The notes under the pieces were generated by a model. The model saw only the letters and a program-made list of their open reading frames with translations. It was not told the origin of the DNA and did no database searches. Positions 1 to 8,368 of a stretch of DNA of 64,000 nt are shown in pieces (position 1 is the stretch's first letter; every line of letters starts with the position of its first letter). The DNA is from Lysinibacillus sphaericus OT4b.31 (GTDB lineage: Bacteria > Bacillota > Bacilli > Bacillales_A > Planococcaceae), in the NCBI RefSeq assembly GCF_000392615.1, contig NZ_KB933398.1:84807-148806 (forward strand). Reading direction: 5' to 3'. A program made the translations under genes and the position numbers.

Positions 1-83
1 CCCATACCGAACACGGAAGTTAAGCTCTTTAGCGCCGATGGTAGTTGGGGGCTTCCCCCTGTGAGAGTAGGACGTCGCTAGGC
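1..83 (+). rRNA. rrf: 5S ribosomal RNA, 3' part
   Basis: The window opens inside a 5S rRNA. The conserved loop CCCATACCGAACACGGAAGT is followed by GTGAGAGTAGG and the 3' end near 83. The 5' third lies outside the window. It is the last gene of an rRNA operon, since a terminator follows directly. Confidence 0.95.
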
Positions 84-90
84 ACACAAA

Positions 91-120
91 ACAGTTAGCT
101 GATTGCTAGCTGTTTTTTTA
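91..120 (+). terminator. rRNA operon terminator
   Basis: A 9-bp stem (91-99 with 105-113, one G-U pair) around a 5-nt loop is followed by seven T. It sits 7 bases after the end of the 5S rRNA. Confidence 0.85.
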
Positions 121-220
121 TATGTTCTTTAATAGATAGTTGGATAGCACGCATCTATAAATAATAAAGTTTTAATTGAAGAATTTTTTACTATATTTTA
201 TTAAAATATGAAAATAAACA

Positions 221-249
221 TTGTGTATTGAACATATTTATGTTATATT
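221..249 (+). promoter_or_regulatory. Probable sigma-A promoter of tRNA-Asp
   Basis: -35 TTGTGT (221-226), a 17-bp spacer and -10 TATATT (244-249) lie 17 bases before the tRNA in an AT-rich stretch. The tRNA follows an rRNA terminator, so it needs its own promoter. Confidence 0.5.
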
Positions 250-266
250 TATTAATGTCTTAATGA

Positions 267-342
267 GGTCCCGTGGTGTAGCGGTTAACATGCCTGCCTG
301 TCACGCAGGAGATCGCCGGTTCGATCCCGGTCGGGACCGCCA
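267..342 (+). tRNA. tRNA-Asp (anticodon GTC)
   Basis: A 76-nt cloverleaf. The acceptor GGTCCCG (267-273) pairs with CGGGACC (332-338), the discriminator is G and the CCA is encoded (340-342). The anticodon arm CCTGC/GCAGG holds the loop CTGTCAC with GTC at 300-302. The T-loop TTCGATC is present. It reads aspartate codons GAC/GAU. Confidence 0.97.
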
Positions 343-356
343 TTTATTGATTATAC

Positions 357-394
357 AGCGCTTATGATATGAAAATATCATAAGCGCTTTTTTT
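357..394 (+). terminator. tRNA-Asp terminator
   Basis: A perfect 14-bp stem (357-370 with 375-388) with a GAAA tetraloop runs into eight or more T. Confidence 0.92.
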
Positions 395-602
395 ATGTTG
401 GCATAAAAAATTATCTTGAAAGAATATACAAATTGAAAAGAAGCCATGCACACGGATGTTATAGGAACTAAATTGTACATCATTACATATGAATAGTGAG
501 ACAAATAACATTTAAGCAAAAAAGTTTTTGAAGTTTCTCAAGCGACAGTGATGGATACTGATTTAGTAGTAGAGCGAATGTGTACGTTACGGGGGTGATT
601 GT

Positions 603-944
603 ATGCGACATTACTACTTCTGGAGATTGATACATACAGGTATATTCATAGGATTATTAGTTATTTTGGGAGGCTGTGTAGATCGCATTATTGAAATAGA
701 AGAGTCAAATACGTATCACTGGCAAAAAAATATGAATCAAACCGAATTTGAACAGTTAAAAGAGGGCATGACATATTTAGAAGTCATTGAAATTGCAGGA
801 GGCTCTGGGGAAAAGGTAAAAAATAATCATTACCGCTGGGATGATGAAATACTGATGACGCAAGCCTATATAATTCAATTTAAGGATGAAAAATTGATAG
901 GTAAAGAGGTTGTTATAATTAAGGGGCATTCGACTAGAGAGTAG
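603..944 (+). CDS. Small putative lipoprotein, SmpA/OmlA (DUF3862)-like fold
   Basis: A 113-residue protein with an N-terminal hydrophobic segment ending in a lipobox (LGGC, Cys about 25), so it is probably lipid-anchored on the outer face of the membrane. The mature part contains GMTYLEVIEIAGGSGE, which resembles the GMTxxEVxxILG signature of BLIP/SmpA-like small lipoproteins such as DUF3862. That assignment is from pattern memory only. A strong SD (GGGGGTG, about 590-596) precedes the ATG. The gene is monocistronic, with its own terminator 1 base after the stop. The function is unknown. Confidence 0.75.
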   Translation: MRHYYFWRLIHTGIFIGLLVILGGCVDRIIEIEESNTYHWQKNMNQTEFEQLKEGMTYLEVIEIAGGSGEKVKNNHYRWDDEILMTQAYIIQFKDEKLIGKEVVIIKGHSTRE

Positions 945-980
945 ACACGTCTTCAAAAGGATGACGTGTTTATTTTTTTT
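945..980 (+). terminator. Terminator of the small lipoprotein gene
   Basis: ACACGTC (945-951) pairs with GACGTGT (963-969), followed by a T-rich run to 980. Confidence 0.75.
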
Positions 981-998
981 TGAAAATTGCTGGATGCT

Positions 999-1027
999 TT
1001 GAACATTTGCGCTTGTTTCGGTAAACT
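999..1027 (+). promoter_or_regulatory. Probable promoter of the tsaE-tsaB-rimI-tsaD operon
   Basis: -35 TTGAAC (999-1004), exactly 17 bp, then -10 TAAACT (1022-1027), 31 bases before the tsaE start codon. Confidence 0.5.
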
Positions 1028-1058
1028 AGAAGTAATGTAGCTAAGAGAGGACAAAAAA

Positions 1059-1511
1059 ATGATGTTTGAAATAATAATGAATTCACTTGAGGATACGGAA
1101 CATTTTGCATTAAGGCTGGCGAATTTACTAGAAGCACAGGATACGATTACGTTAGAGGGGGATCTTGGAGCTGGTAAGACCACATTTACTAAGGCACTTG
1201 CAAAAGGATTAGGTGTGACGAGAACAGTTAATAGTCCAACGTATACAATTATTAAACAGTATGAGGGGCGTTTACCTTTTAATCATTTAGATGTATATCG
1301 ATTGGCAGAAAGTGACGAAGATCTTGGCTGGGACGAGTTATTTTACGGAGATGCCGTGTCAGTTATTGAGTGGGCCCATTTAATTGAACAGGATTTACCG
1401 CGGGAACGTTTAGGAATTGAGATTCGTCGAATTGGGGAAAATGAACGTCAATTCGTGTTAACGCCTCATGGAGAGCGATATGAGGCATTATGTGAGGAGC
1501 TAATGAAATGA
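1059..1511 (+). CDS. tsaE: tRNA t6A biosynthesis ATPase TsaE
   Basis: A 150-residue P-loop ATPase of the TsaE (YjeE/YdiB) family. It drives turnover of the TsaB-TsaD complex that makes N6-threonylcarbamoyladenosine at A37 of ANN-decoding tRNAs. The Walker A motif GDLGAGKTT lies near residues 35-43. SPTYTII and the LDVYRL segment are typical of the family, and VIEWAHL precedes the C-terminal part. An AGAGGA SD lies before tandem ATGs at 1059 and 1062, and either could be used. It is the first gene of a four-gene operon and overlaps tsaB by 4 bases (ATGA), as in Bacillus. Confidence 0.96.
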   Translation: MMFEIIMNSLEDTEHFALRLANLLEAQDTITLEGDLGAGKTTFTKALAKGLGVTRTVNSPTYTIIKQYEGRLPFNHLDVYRLAESDEDLGWDELFYGDAVSVIEWAHLIEQDLPRERLGIEIRRIGENERQFVLTPHGERYEALCEELMK

Positions 1512-2218
1512 TTTGGTTAGGAATTGAAACAGCGAATGCGCCGCTTTCTGTAGCTGTTGTAAAGGATGGCAAAGTAGTGGCGGAAGTTGTCCAAAATATT
1601 AAATTAACACATTCAGCAGGAGCGATGCCTGCCGTTGAAAATATTCTAGCGAATGCAGGGATAAAACCCAATGAATTAGATGGCATTGCTGTATCAGAGG
1701 GACCTGGTTCATATACGGGTGTACGCATCGGTGTAACGCTTGCTAAAACATTGGCATGGACATTACGCAAACCATTAGTAGGTGTATCTAGTTTAAAGGC
1801 ATTAGCTGCAAATGCTACACTCTATGATGGACTAATTTGTCCTCTATTTGATGCACGTCGTGACAACGTCTACACAGCTGTTTATAAAGGAGCTGAACTC
1901 GATGTGGTTATAGAGGATTATCATGATCATATTGAGGGACTGTTAAGCCGTTTAAAGGCGTTTGAGTTGCCAATATTATTTATTGGAGCAGATGTTGATG
2001 CTTATTGGGGTAAGATCGTAGAGGTACTTGGTGATTACGCGCTTCGTACACCATTTAGTAATGACTTACCACGTGCTAGTGAGGTCGTACGGTTGGCAAG
2101 TATGCGAGACTTGCCAACTGTAGAGGCGATACATCACTTTATACCACAATACAAACGTATTGCAGAGGCTGAGGCAAATTGGTTAAGGGAACAAAAGGAG
2201 AAGGCCCATGAGCAGTAA
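1508..2218 (+). CDS. tsaB: tRNA t6A biosynthesis protein TsaB
   Basis: A 236-residue ASKHA-fold partner that dimerises with TsaD in the t6A-synthesising complex. It is an inactive paralogue of TsaD. The sequence starts MIWLGIETANAPLSVAVV and has the family motif SEGPGSYTGVRIGVT near residues 67-81. The length is normal for the family (about 230). The start ATG overlaps the tsaE stop codon, and the 3' end overlaps rimI by 11 bases, so translation is probably coupled. Confidence 0.96.
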   Translation: MIWLGIETANAPLSVAVVKDGKVVAEVVQNIKLTHSAGAMPAVENILANAGIKPNELDGIAVSEGPGSYTGVRIGVTLAKTLAWTLRKPLVGVSSLKALAANATLYDGLICPLFDARRDNVYTAVYKGAELDVVIEDYHDHIEGLLSRLKAFELPILFIGADVDAYWGKIVEVLGDYALRTPFSNDLPRASEVVRLASMRDLPTVEAIHHFIPQYKRIAEAEANWLREQKEKAHEQ

Positions 2219-2660
2219 TGTTACATATCGGAAAATGTTATCTGATGATGTACCAGCAGTATTTGCAATTGAGCTTGCAACATTTCCAGTACCTTGGACG
2301 CTTGATTCTTTTTACTATGAAATGCATGAAAATCAGTATGCCTATTATGTGTTAGCAGTGGATGAAAGCAATAATATTATAGGTTTTTGTGGTATGTGGA
2401 TGGTCATAGATGCTGCGCAAATTACGAATGTGGCTGTTACAGCGGCTACTCGTGGTCAGGGAATTGGAGAAGGCTTGATGCGAGAGGCGATACGCATTGC
2501 ACGTGAACACGGAATGGATATAATGAGTCTAGAGGTGCGTGAGAGTAATATTGTGGCACAAAATCTTTATCGTAAGCTAGCGTTTCAAGATGGCGGCATA
2601 CGTAAAGGCTATTATACAGATAACGGGGAGGATGCCCTTGTCATGTGGGTGAATTTATAA
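2208..2660 (+). CDS. rimI: Ribosomal protein S18 alanine N-acetyltransferase RimI
   Basis: A 150-residue GNAT enzyme. Family members acetylate the N-terminal alanine of ribosomal protein S18. The acetyl-CoA binding motif A is visible as [11 protein letters not shown] near residues 82-92, with the conserved [16 protein letters not shown] segment after it. The SD GGAG lies inside the tsaB 3' end. Its place between tsaB and tsaD is the standard Bacillus order. The exact substrate is inferred from this position and from similarity. Confidence 0.93.
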   Translation: MSSNVTYRKMLSDDVPAVFAIELATFPVPWTLDSFYYEMHENQYAYYVLAVDESNNIIGFCGMWMVIDAAQITNVAVTAATRGQGIGEGLMREAIRIAREHGMDIMSLEVRESNIVAQNLYRKLAFQDGGIRKGYYTDNGEDALVMWVNL

Positions 2661-3679
2661 TGGATAATCGAGTTATTTTAGCAATAGAATCGAGTTGTGA
2701 TGAAACAGCAGCAGCAATCATTCGTAATGGCGCAGAGATTGTTTCAAATGTTGTCGCTTCACAAATTGAAAGTCATAAACGATTTGGTGGGGTTGTTCCA
2801 GAAATTGCATCACGTCACCATGTAGAACAAATTACAGTCGTCATTGAAGAGGCATTAGCAAAAGCAAATATGAAACCAGCAGATTTAGATGCAGTTGCGG
2901 TAACAGAAGGGCCAGGTCTTGTAGGAGCGCTGTTAATCGGTATAAATGCAGCGAAGGCTTTTGCATTTGCAAACAACTTGCCTATTTTAGGCGTACATCA
3001 TATTGCAGGACATATTTATGCGAATGCACTGGTACAACCAATGGAGTTTCCACTACTGGCTCTTGTAGTATCGGGGGGACATACAGAACTGGTTTATATG
3101 AAAGCGCATGGCTCGTTTGAAGTAATTGGAGAAACACGTGATGATGCAGCAGGTGAAGCTTACGATAAGGTGGCGCGGGTATTGGGTTTGCCCTATCCTG
3201 GAGGACCGCGTATTGACCAATTAGCACATGAGGGGGGAGAAGCAGTTATTTTCCCTCGTGTATGGCTGGAGGAAGATTCCTATGATTTCAGCTTTAGTGG
3301 TTTGAAGTCTGCAGTCATTAACTATAAGCACAATATGGATCAACGAGGAGAAGAAATTTCCCCAACAGCTGTTGCAAAAGGCTTTCAGGAAAGTGTAGTT
3401 GAGGTGTTAACGGCAAAAACGTTGCGTGCAGCACGTCAGTATAATGTTAAGCAAGTCATTGCCGCTGGTGGTGTAGCAGCGAATAAGGGCTTACGTACAT
3501 CACTTGAAGTGACATTTGCTAACGAAGGCATCCCATTTTTTGTGCCACCATTGAATTTATGTACAGACAACGCTGCAATGATTGGAGCTGCAGCATCGCC
3601 GATGTTTGAAGCTGGTAAACGTGGTAATTTGACGATGAACGGTCGCCCAGGAATGGAATTGAAGTCTTGGGTGGATTAG
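2660..3679 (+). CDS. tsaD: tRNA N6-adenosine threonylcarbamoyltransferase TsaD
   Basis: 339 residues, the usual length. It is the catalytic ASKHA subunit that transfers threonylcarbamoyl from TC-AMP to A37 of tRNA. The N-terminus reads [16 protein letters not shown]. The metal-binding HHIAGH motif lies near residue 110, and SGGHTELV and [10 protein letters not shown] follow. The ATG at 2660 shares one base with the rimI stop (TAATG) and has GGGTGA 7 bases upstream. A GTG at 2645 in the same frame is possible but its SD is 13 bases away, so I preferred 2660. It is the last gene of the operon and is followed by a terminator. Confidence 0.96.
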   Translation: MDNRVILAIESSCDETAAAIIRNGAEIVSNVVASQIESHKRFGGVVPEIASRHHVEQITVVIEEALAKANMKPADLDAVAVTEGPGLVGALLIGINAAKAFAFANNLPILGVHHIAGHIYANALVQPMEFPLLALVVSGGHTELVYMKAHGSFEVIGETRDDAAGEAYDKVARVLGLPYPGGPRIDQLAHEGGEAVIFPRVWLEEDSYDFSFSGLKSAVINYKHNMDQRGEEISPTAVAKGFQESVVEVLTAKTLRAARQYNVKQVIAAGGVAANKGLRTSLEVTFANEGIPFFVPPLNLCTDNAAMIGAAASPMFEAGKRGNLTMNGRPGMELKSWVD

Positions 3680-3716
3680 TGTCTTAGTAGCGTTAGGATG
3701 ACTTTCACAACAACAA

Positions 3717-3752
3717 GGTATCTCAGAAATAATTCTGGGATACCTTTTTTTT
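3717..3752 (+). terminator. Terminator of the tsaE-tsaD operon
   Basis: A 12-bp stem (3717-3728 with 3733-3744) with a 4-nt loop and a seven-T tract. Confidence 0.9.
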
Positions 3753-3838
3753 ACTTTTTCGAAAAGAAAATAGAAATTAAAAAACGAGAAAATATGTTCA
3801 TCTACTAGGAAATAATAATTGACAAATTTTTCAGAAAA

Positions 3839-4050
3839 TTATCCACAGGCAAGGATGAAATATCGGGTAAAAAAACTGCGAACATCCGTACTTATGCACA
3901 ATTTGTTGATAACTTGTGCATAACTTGTGATTATTCTATATATAGTAGGATGTTTTTCACAAAAGTATGTGGATTAAATAATTTAAAATTGTGGACAATG
4001 TGGAAAAGTCTGTTGATATGTTGATATTACTAGATTTATAGTGTGTATAA
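3839..4050. promoter_or_regulatory. DnaA-box cluster in the tsaD-ydiF interval
   Basis: Four sites match the DnaA-box consensus TTATNCACA exactly: 3839-3847 (+), 3892-3900 (+), 3915-3923 (-) and 4042-4050 (-). Five more have one mismatch: 3904-3912 (-), 3953-3961 (+), 3968-3976 (-), 3990-3998 (-) and 3999-4007 (-). Nine boxes in 212 bp of AT-rich non-coding DNA is far above expectation. No dnaA or dnaN is nearby, so this is not oriC. A role in titrating DnaA or as a DnaA-dependent regulatory locus is inferred. Confidence 0.85.
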
Positions 4051-4118
4051 ATCTGTGGGCATTTTTTGTCGAAAAATAGCACTTGACCAATATATATGAA
4101 AAGATAAGGCGAGTAAAG

Positions 4119-4148
4119 AAAAAAACCATGTGACAAGGCACATGGCTT
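4119..4148 (-). terminator. Terminator of the ABC-F gene
   Basis: Read on the minus strand, AAGCCATGTG (about 4148-4139) pairs with CACATGGTT (4132-4124), followed by a run of T. It starts 10 bases after the stop codon. Confidence 0.85.
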
Positions 4149-4157
4149 TACTAAATG

Positions 4158-6101
4158 TTATGCAATAATATTTTCTAGTTCTTCGTTTAACTCTAGCCAC
4201 TCCATTTCAATTAGCTCATGTTGCTCTTTTGCGGTAGCTAATTCACTTTGCAATTGCGTAATTTTTTCGTGGTCTGTGAAAATTTCAGGATTACAAAGGG
4301 CTTCTTCTAAACGGACGATATCTATATCTATTTCTTGCATTTTCCCCTCTAATTCCTCGATGGAGCGTCGAATTTGACGCTCGCGTTTTTTTACTTCTTT
4401 ATCAATTTTAGAGGTAGATGTCTTTTCGGGAACTGCTGTATGCGCTTGAGGAAGAGCAGCTGCTTTCATTTGTGCAATTTCTAAAAGTTCCTGTTTTTTC
4501 TCAAGGTAATAATCATAGTCACCTAGATACTCGAATGAGCCATCGCCTGACAGCTCGACTACTTTCGTAGCAATTCGATTGATGAAATAGCGGTCATGAG
4601 ACACAAATAATAGTGTTCCAGGATAATCGATCAGTGCATTTTCTAGGACCTCTTTACTGTCTAAATCTAAGTGGTTGGTCGGCTCATCGAGAATAAGGAA
4701 GTTGGCCTTTTGCATCATCAATTTAGCTAATGCAAGTCGTGCTTTCTCACCACCGGATAGAGAAGTAACACTTTTATCAACATCTTCGCCACTAAATAGG
4801 AAGCGACCAAGTACTGTACGGATATCCTTTTCATTCATCAATGGCCATTCATCCCACAGCTCTTTTAATACACTTTTATTGCTCGAAAGTTTCGCTTGTT
4901 CTTGATCATAGTAGCTAATCTGTACATTTGTCCCGTAGCGAATTTCTCCTGCAAGTGCTGGCAGATCCTTCACAATGGTTTTCAATAAAGTTGATTTGCC
5001 GACCCCATTTGGTCCTACTAGTGCAATACGATCCTCACGGAAAGTACGAAGTGTGATACCATGTGAAATTTGCTTGTCAGCATAACCGACAGCTAAAGCA
5101 TCAATAGACAACACATCGTTTCCACTTTGGCGGTCAATCGTAAAGCCGAAGCTAGCTGATTTTTCATCGCCATCGGGAGAGTCCATCCATTCTGTGCGCT
5201 CGAGCATTTTACGACGGCTTTGGGCCATTTTTGTCGTAGAGGCACGCGCTATATTTTTTTGAATAAACTCTTCAAGCTTGGCCTTTTCGTCTTGTTGACG
5301 TTCAAACATTTTCATGTCACGCTCGTAGTTTTTCGCTTTTTCGTCTAAATAGGCACTATAGTTTCCTGGATATTTTGTAACACGGTGACGAGAAACTTCA
5401 TAGACGGTGGAAACCACTTGGTCTAAGAAATAGCGGTCATGAGAAACAATCAAAATTGCGCCTTCATATCCTTTTAAATATGTTTCTAACCACGAAAGCG
5501 TTTCGATATCTAAATGGTTAGTGGGCTCATCAAGTATTAATAAGTCAGGCTTACTTAATAAGAGCTTAGCAAGTGCTAAACGTGTACGCTGTCCCCCTGA
5601 TAAGGAGCTAATAGCTTTTTTATAGTCTTCAGGGTAAAACTGCATGCCATGTAGCACAGAACGAGTATCTGATTCATATTGATAGCCGCCAGCATCCTTA
5701 AAATCGTGCTGTAATTGGTCATACTCAGACATTATTTTGGCATTCATATCGGCATTTTCATAAACAGCTGGATCAGCCATTTGTTGTTCAAGGGAACGCA
5801 AAGTATTTTCTTGTGCATGAAGCGCTTCGAAAATAGTCATCATTTCATCCCAAATCGATAATGTAGAGTTTAGCCCAGCATGTTGTTCTAAATATCCAAT
5901 TTGTACACCCTTCGGAATAATGATATCACCAGAGTCATAGGACATTTGACCAGCAATTATTTTTAGTAAAGTAGATTTGCCAGCGCCGTTACGCCCTACT
6001 AATGCTACGCGATCACGGTGTTGAACTTCTAGTTTTACGCCACTTAAAATTTCATCTGCAATGAAGGATTTATATAGTTGATTGACTTGTAATACAATCA
6101 T
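4158..6101 (-). CDS. ydiF: ABC-F family ribosome-associated ATPase (YdiF-like)
   Basis: About 647 residues with two ABC domains and no membrane segments, the ABC-F layout. Walker A motifs are GRNGAGKST near residue 36 and GPNGVGKST near 360. Signatures are LSGGQRTRLALA and LSGGEKARLALA, and both Walker B motifs read LDEPTNHLD. A charged linker and a C-terminal coiled coil (last 80 residues) are present. ABC-F proteins act on the ribosomal E site in translation control or antibiotic protection. Position next to tsaD matches Bacillus ydiF, so a housekeeping role is more likely than resistance. The ATG at 6101 has GAGGTG 6 bases upstream. A GTG at 6110 would add three residues. Confidence 0.93.
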   Translation of the reverse strand: MIVLQVNQLYKSFIADEILSGVKLEVQHRDRVALVGRNGAGKSTLLKIIAGQMSYDSGDIIIPKGVQIGYLEQHAGLNSTLSIWDEMMTIFEALHAQENTLRSLEQQMADPAVYENADMNAKIMSEYDQLQHDFKDAGGYQYESDTRSVLHGMQFYPEDYKKAISSLSGGQRTRLALAKLLLSKPDLLILDEPTNHLDIETLSWLETYLKGYEGAILIVSHDRYFLDQVVSTVYEVSRHRVTKYPGNYSAYLDEKAKNYERDMKMFERQQDEKAKLEEFIQKNIARASTTKMAQSRRKMLERTEWMDSPDGDEKSASFGFTIDRQSGNDVLSIDALAVGYADKQISHGITLRTFREDRIALVGPNGVGKSTLLKTIVKDLPALAGEIRYGTNVQISYYDQEQAKLSSNKSVLKELWDEWPLMNEKDIRTVLGRFLFSGEDVDKSVTSLSGGEKARLALAKLMMQKANFLILDEPTNHLDLDSKEVLENALIDYPGTLLFVSHDRYFINRIATKVVELSGDGSFEYLGDYDYYLEKKQELLEIAQMKAAALPQAHTAVPEKTSTSKIDKEVKKRERQIRRSIEELEGKMQEIDIDIVRLEEALCNPEIFTDHEKITQLQSELATAKEQHELIEMEWLELNEELENIIA

Positions 6102-6197
6102 TCTTGACACCTCAATTCCTTCTTAGTGTAATGGATGAGAGAATTGCTTGCAATGTCAGTGCTTTACTTATTCTAAGCTGTCATGTAAGATTGAAAC

Positions 6198-6248
6198 GAT
6201 TTCCCTTTAGTTAGTGGCGTCTACTACGCCACTAACTAAAGGGAAATC
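6198..6248. repeat. Perfect long palindrome (hairpin) upstream of rex
   Basis: 6198-6220 and 6226-6248 are perfectly complementary (23 bp) around a 5-nt centre. The arms contain TTTCCCTTTAGTTAGTGGCG. No T-tract follows, so it is not a normal terminator. It lies between the ABC-F promoter region and rex. It may be a small mobile palindrome or an RNA hairpin in the rex leader. Confidence 0.8.
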
Positions 6249-6348
6249 CTCCAGTGGATGTCAAAAATTTTAATCGTATAAGCATGTTTCAAAATTAGTA
6301 TTCAAATCCGTAAAAGCGAATTTGAAGTGTTTATAAGGAGGAAAAAGT

Positions 6349-6981
6349 TTGAAACAAGAAGTGAAAATTCCACAAGCCACTACCAAAAGACTTCCTCTTT
6401 ACTATCGATTTATCCAAAACTTTGCCCAAGAAGGAATGGAACGTATTTCGTCGAAGGAACTGAGTGAAGCAATGAAAATTGATTCTGCGACTATTCGCCG
6501 TGACTTTTCTTATTTCGGAGCTCTTGGCAAAAAGGGATATGGCTATGATGTGCAACATCTATTAAAGTTTTTTAGCCAAACACTCGATCAGCATGAAGCA
6601 ACAAAAGTCGCGTTAATTGGTGTAGGGAATTTAGGTAATGCGTTATTAAAGTATAATTTCCAGAAAAATCATAATACACATATCGTGGTTGCATTTGATT
6701 CAAAGGCACCAAAAGAAGGGAAAATGACAAGCAATATTCCTGTTTATCATCCTGATTTATTAGAGGAGAAGTATGCGGAATACGGTGCAGAACTTGCCAT
6801 TTTAACGGTATCTCCACGCTCAGCACAAAAAATGGCAGACAGATTAGCAGCAATGAACGCAAAGGGTATATTAAATTTTACACCAGAGCGTATTACAGTA
6901 CCGGAGAAGATGCAACTCTTAACAATTGATTTGTCTGTAGAATTGCAAGCATTAATTTATTTAATACGTAATCAGGAATAA
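6349..6981 (+). CDS. rex: Redox-sensing transcriptional repressor Rex
   Basis: 210 residues with an N-terminal winged helix (residues 1-80, including [22 protein letters not shown]) and a Rossmann domain with [10 protein letters not shown] near residues 89-98 that binds NADH/NAD+. Rex represses fermentation and respiration genes when NADH is low. The start is TTG, set by AAGGAGG (6335-6341) 7 bases upstream. Position between ydiF and tatA is the Bacillus order. No consensus Rex operator was noticed beside the gene. Confidence 0.95.
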   Translation: MKQEVKIPQATTKRLPLYYRFIQNFAQEGMERISSKELSEAMKIDSATIRRDFSYFGALGKKGYGYDVQHLLKFFSQTLDQHEATKVALIGVGNLGNALLKYNFQKNHNTHIVVAFDSKAPKEGKMTSNIPVYHPDLLEEKYAEYGAELAILTVSPRSAQKMADRLAAMNAKGILNFTPERITVPEKMQLLTIDLSVELQALIYLIRNQE

Positions 6982-7136
6982 TAGAGATTACATAGTTGAT
7001 TGATATTTTTGTCAAATCACAGTGCTAGATGTATAACGTAGAGAAGATATCTAGACGAAAAACTTTCACATATTATTAATTAGCAAATTGACGAAATATG
7101 CGTTAAAATGATGGATATAAAGAGGAGGTGGCTGTA

Positions 7137-7322
7137 ATGGGTGGTATTGGTCCTATGAGCCTCATTATTATCGGTATTGTCGCGTTACTAATTTTTGGTC
7201 CTAAGAAGTTGCCAGAACTCGGTAAAGCATTTGGTTCAACACTGCGTGAATTCAAAAATGCTACTAAAGGTTTAGCCGACGAAGATGATGATGATAAGAA
7301 AAAGAAAGAATTAGATAAGTAA
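7137..7322 (+). CDS. tatA: Twin-arginine translocase subunit TatA
   Basis: 61 residues: one transmembrane helix (about residues 6-22), the FGPKKLP hinge, an amphipathic helix and an acidic/lysine tail. TatA oligomers form the export path for folded proteins with twin-arginine signals. The ATG at 7137 has GAGGAGGT 7 to 8 bases upstream. A GTG at 7128 overlaps that SD and is unlikely. It forms an operon with tatC 17 bases downstream, a minimal TatA-TatC system without a separate TatB. Confidence 0.94.
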   Translation: MGGIGPMSLIIIGIVALLIFGPKKLPELGKAFGSTLREFKNATKGLADEDDDDKKKKELDK

Positions 7323-7339
7323 GTTAGGATGTTTGAGGA

Positions 7340-8158
7340 ATGAATCCAAAAGATCTAACTGTTATTGAACATATAGAAGAATTAAGAAAACGGCTTTTCA
7401 TTGTTGCCGTTTTCTTTGTTCTCGCTATGGCAGGGAGCTTCTTTATTGCGAAGCCACTCATTAAGTACATCCAGTATACTGGTGAGTCCAATAATATAGT
7501 GCTCCATGCTTTCAATGTAACGGCACCACTTGCAATTTATTTCCAAGTAATATTTTTAATCTCGTTTATTTTCACGTCACCTCTTTTGATGTATCAATTA
7601 TGGGCTTTTATCAGCCCGGGGCTACGTGAAGTGGAACGAAAAGCGACACTGAGTTATATTCCGTATTCGTTTATATTATTCATTGCTGGTTTATCGTTTT
7701 CTTATTTTTTACTATTTCCATATGTCATGAAGTTCATGATGAATTTATCAAACGAATTAGAAATTCAACAAACAATCGGGATTAATGAATATTTTTCATT
7801 TTTATTTAAACTCACAATCCCGTTTGGTTTTTTATTTCAATTACCTATCGTGATTTTATTCTTTTCTCGTATCGGAATGTTGAGCCCTGAATTACTAATA
7901 CGTGTTCGAAAATATTCATACTTTGGTTTATTTGTCTGTGCTGCATTAATAGCACCACCTGAATTAGGATCACATTTAATGGTATCCGTACCGTTATTTT
8001 TACTTTATGAATTTAGTATTTTGATTTCACGTGTGGGCTATAAGAAATACTTAAAGTCGGAAGAAATTCGTTTGAAGGAAGAACAAGAAGCTGAGCAAAA
8101 GCGTCAGGTTGAAGAAGCTCTTGAGCAACAGCGCCGTCAAATTGAAGAATTAAAATAA
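7340..8158 (+). CDS. tatC: Twin-arginine translocase subunit TatC
   Basis: 272 residues with six predicted membrane helices. TatC recognises the twin-arginine signal peptide. The N-terminal HIEELRKRL and the family motif FISPGLREVERK (around residues 93-104) are clear. The length is near the family's usual 240-260, with an extra Glu/Gln-rich coiled tail of about 30 residues. It is paired with tatA and a terminator follows. Confidence 0.96.
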   Translation: MNPKDLTVIEHIEELRKRLFIVAVFFVLAMAGSFFIAKPLIKYIQYTGESNNIVLHAFNVTAPLAIYFQVIFLISFIFTSPLLMYQLWAFISPGLREVERKATLSYIPYSFILFIAGLSFSYFLLFPYVMKFMMNLSNELEIQQTIGINEYFSFLFKLTIPFGFLFQLPIVILFFSRIGMLSPELLIRVRKYSYFGLFVCAALIAPPELGSHLMVSVPLFLLYEFSILISRVGYKKYLKSEEIRLKEEQEAEQKRQVEEALEQQRRQIEELK

Positions 8159-8172
8159 TAGTTTACTAAATG

Positions 8173-8206
8173 AAGCTCGGTGCGTAATAGATGCACCGGG
8201 CTTTTT
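8173..8206 (+). terminator. Terminator of tatA-tatC
   Basis: AAGCTCGGTGC (8173-8183) pairs with GCACCGGGCTT (8193-8203) with one G-U pair, then T's. Confidence 0.85.
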
Positions 8207-8324
8207 GGTATTTTAGAGGGCACAAAGGGTCTATAGCTACATCCTAGTAATGTTCTGTTAGTAGCAATTATGCTCAGGTATAATCAACTAGAACCCGGGC
8301 TATGTAAAATAACGTTTGACTATA

Positions 8325-8360
8325 GAAAAACCACTCAGCTAATACAGTACCAGAGCGGTT
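8325..8360 (-). terminator. Terminator of the CPBP protease gene
   Basis: On the minus strand AACCGCTC (8360-8353) pairs with GAGTGGTT (8336-8329) and a T run follows. It lies 9 bases after the stop codon. Confidence 0.65.
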
Positions 8361-8368
8361 AGAGACTT

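Noticed and set aside
3839..4050. Chromosomal origin oriC
   Set aside because: DnaA boxes are present but dnaA, dnaN and rpmH are not, and the neighbours are tsaD and ydiF.
4158..6101. Antibiotic-resistance ABC-F gene
   Set aside because: The conserved chromosomal position beside tsaD and rex points to the housekeeping YdiF type; no mobile context or attenuator leader was seen.
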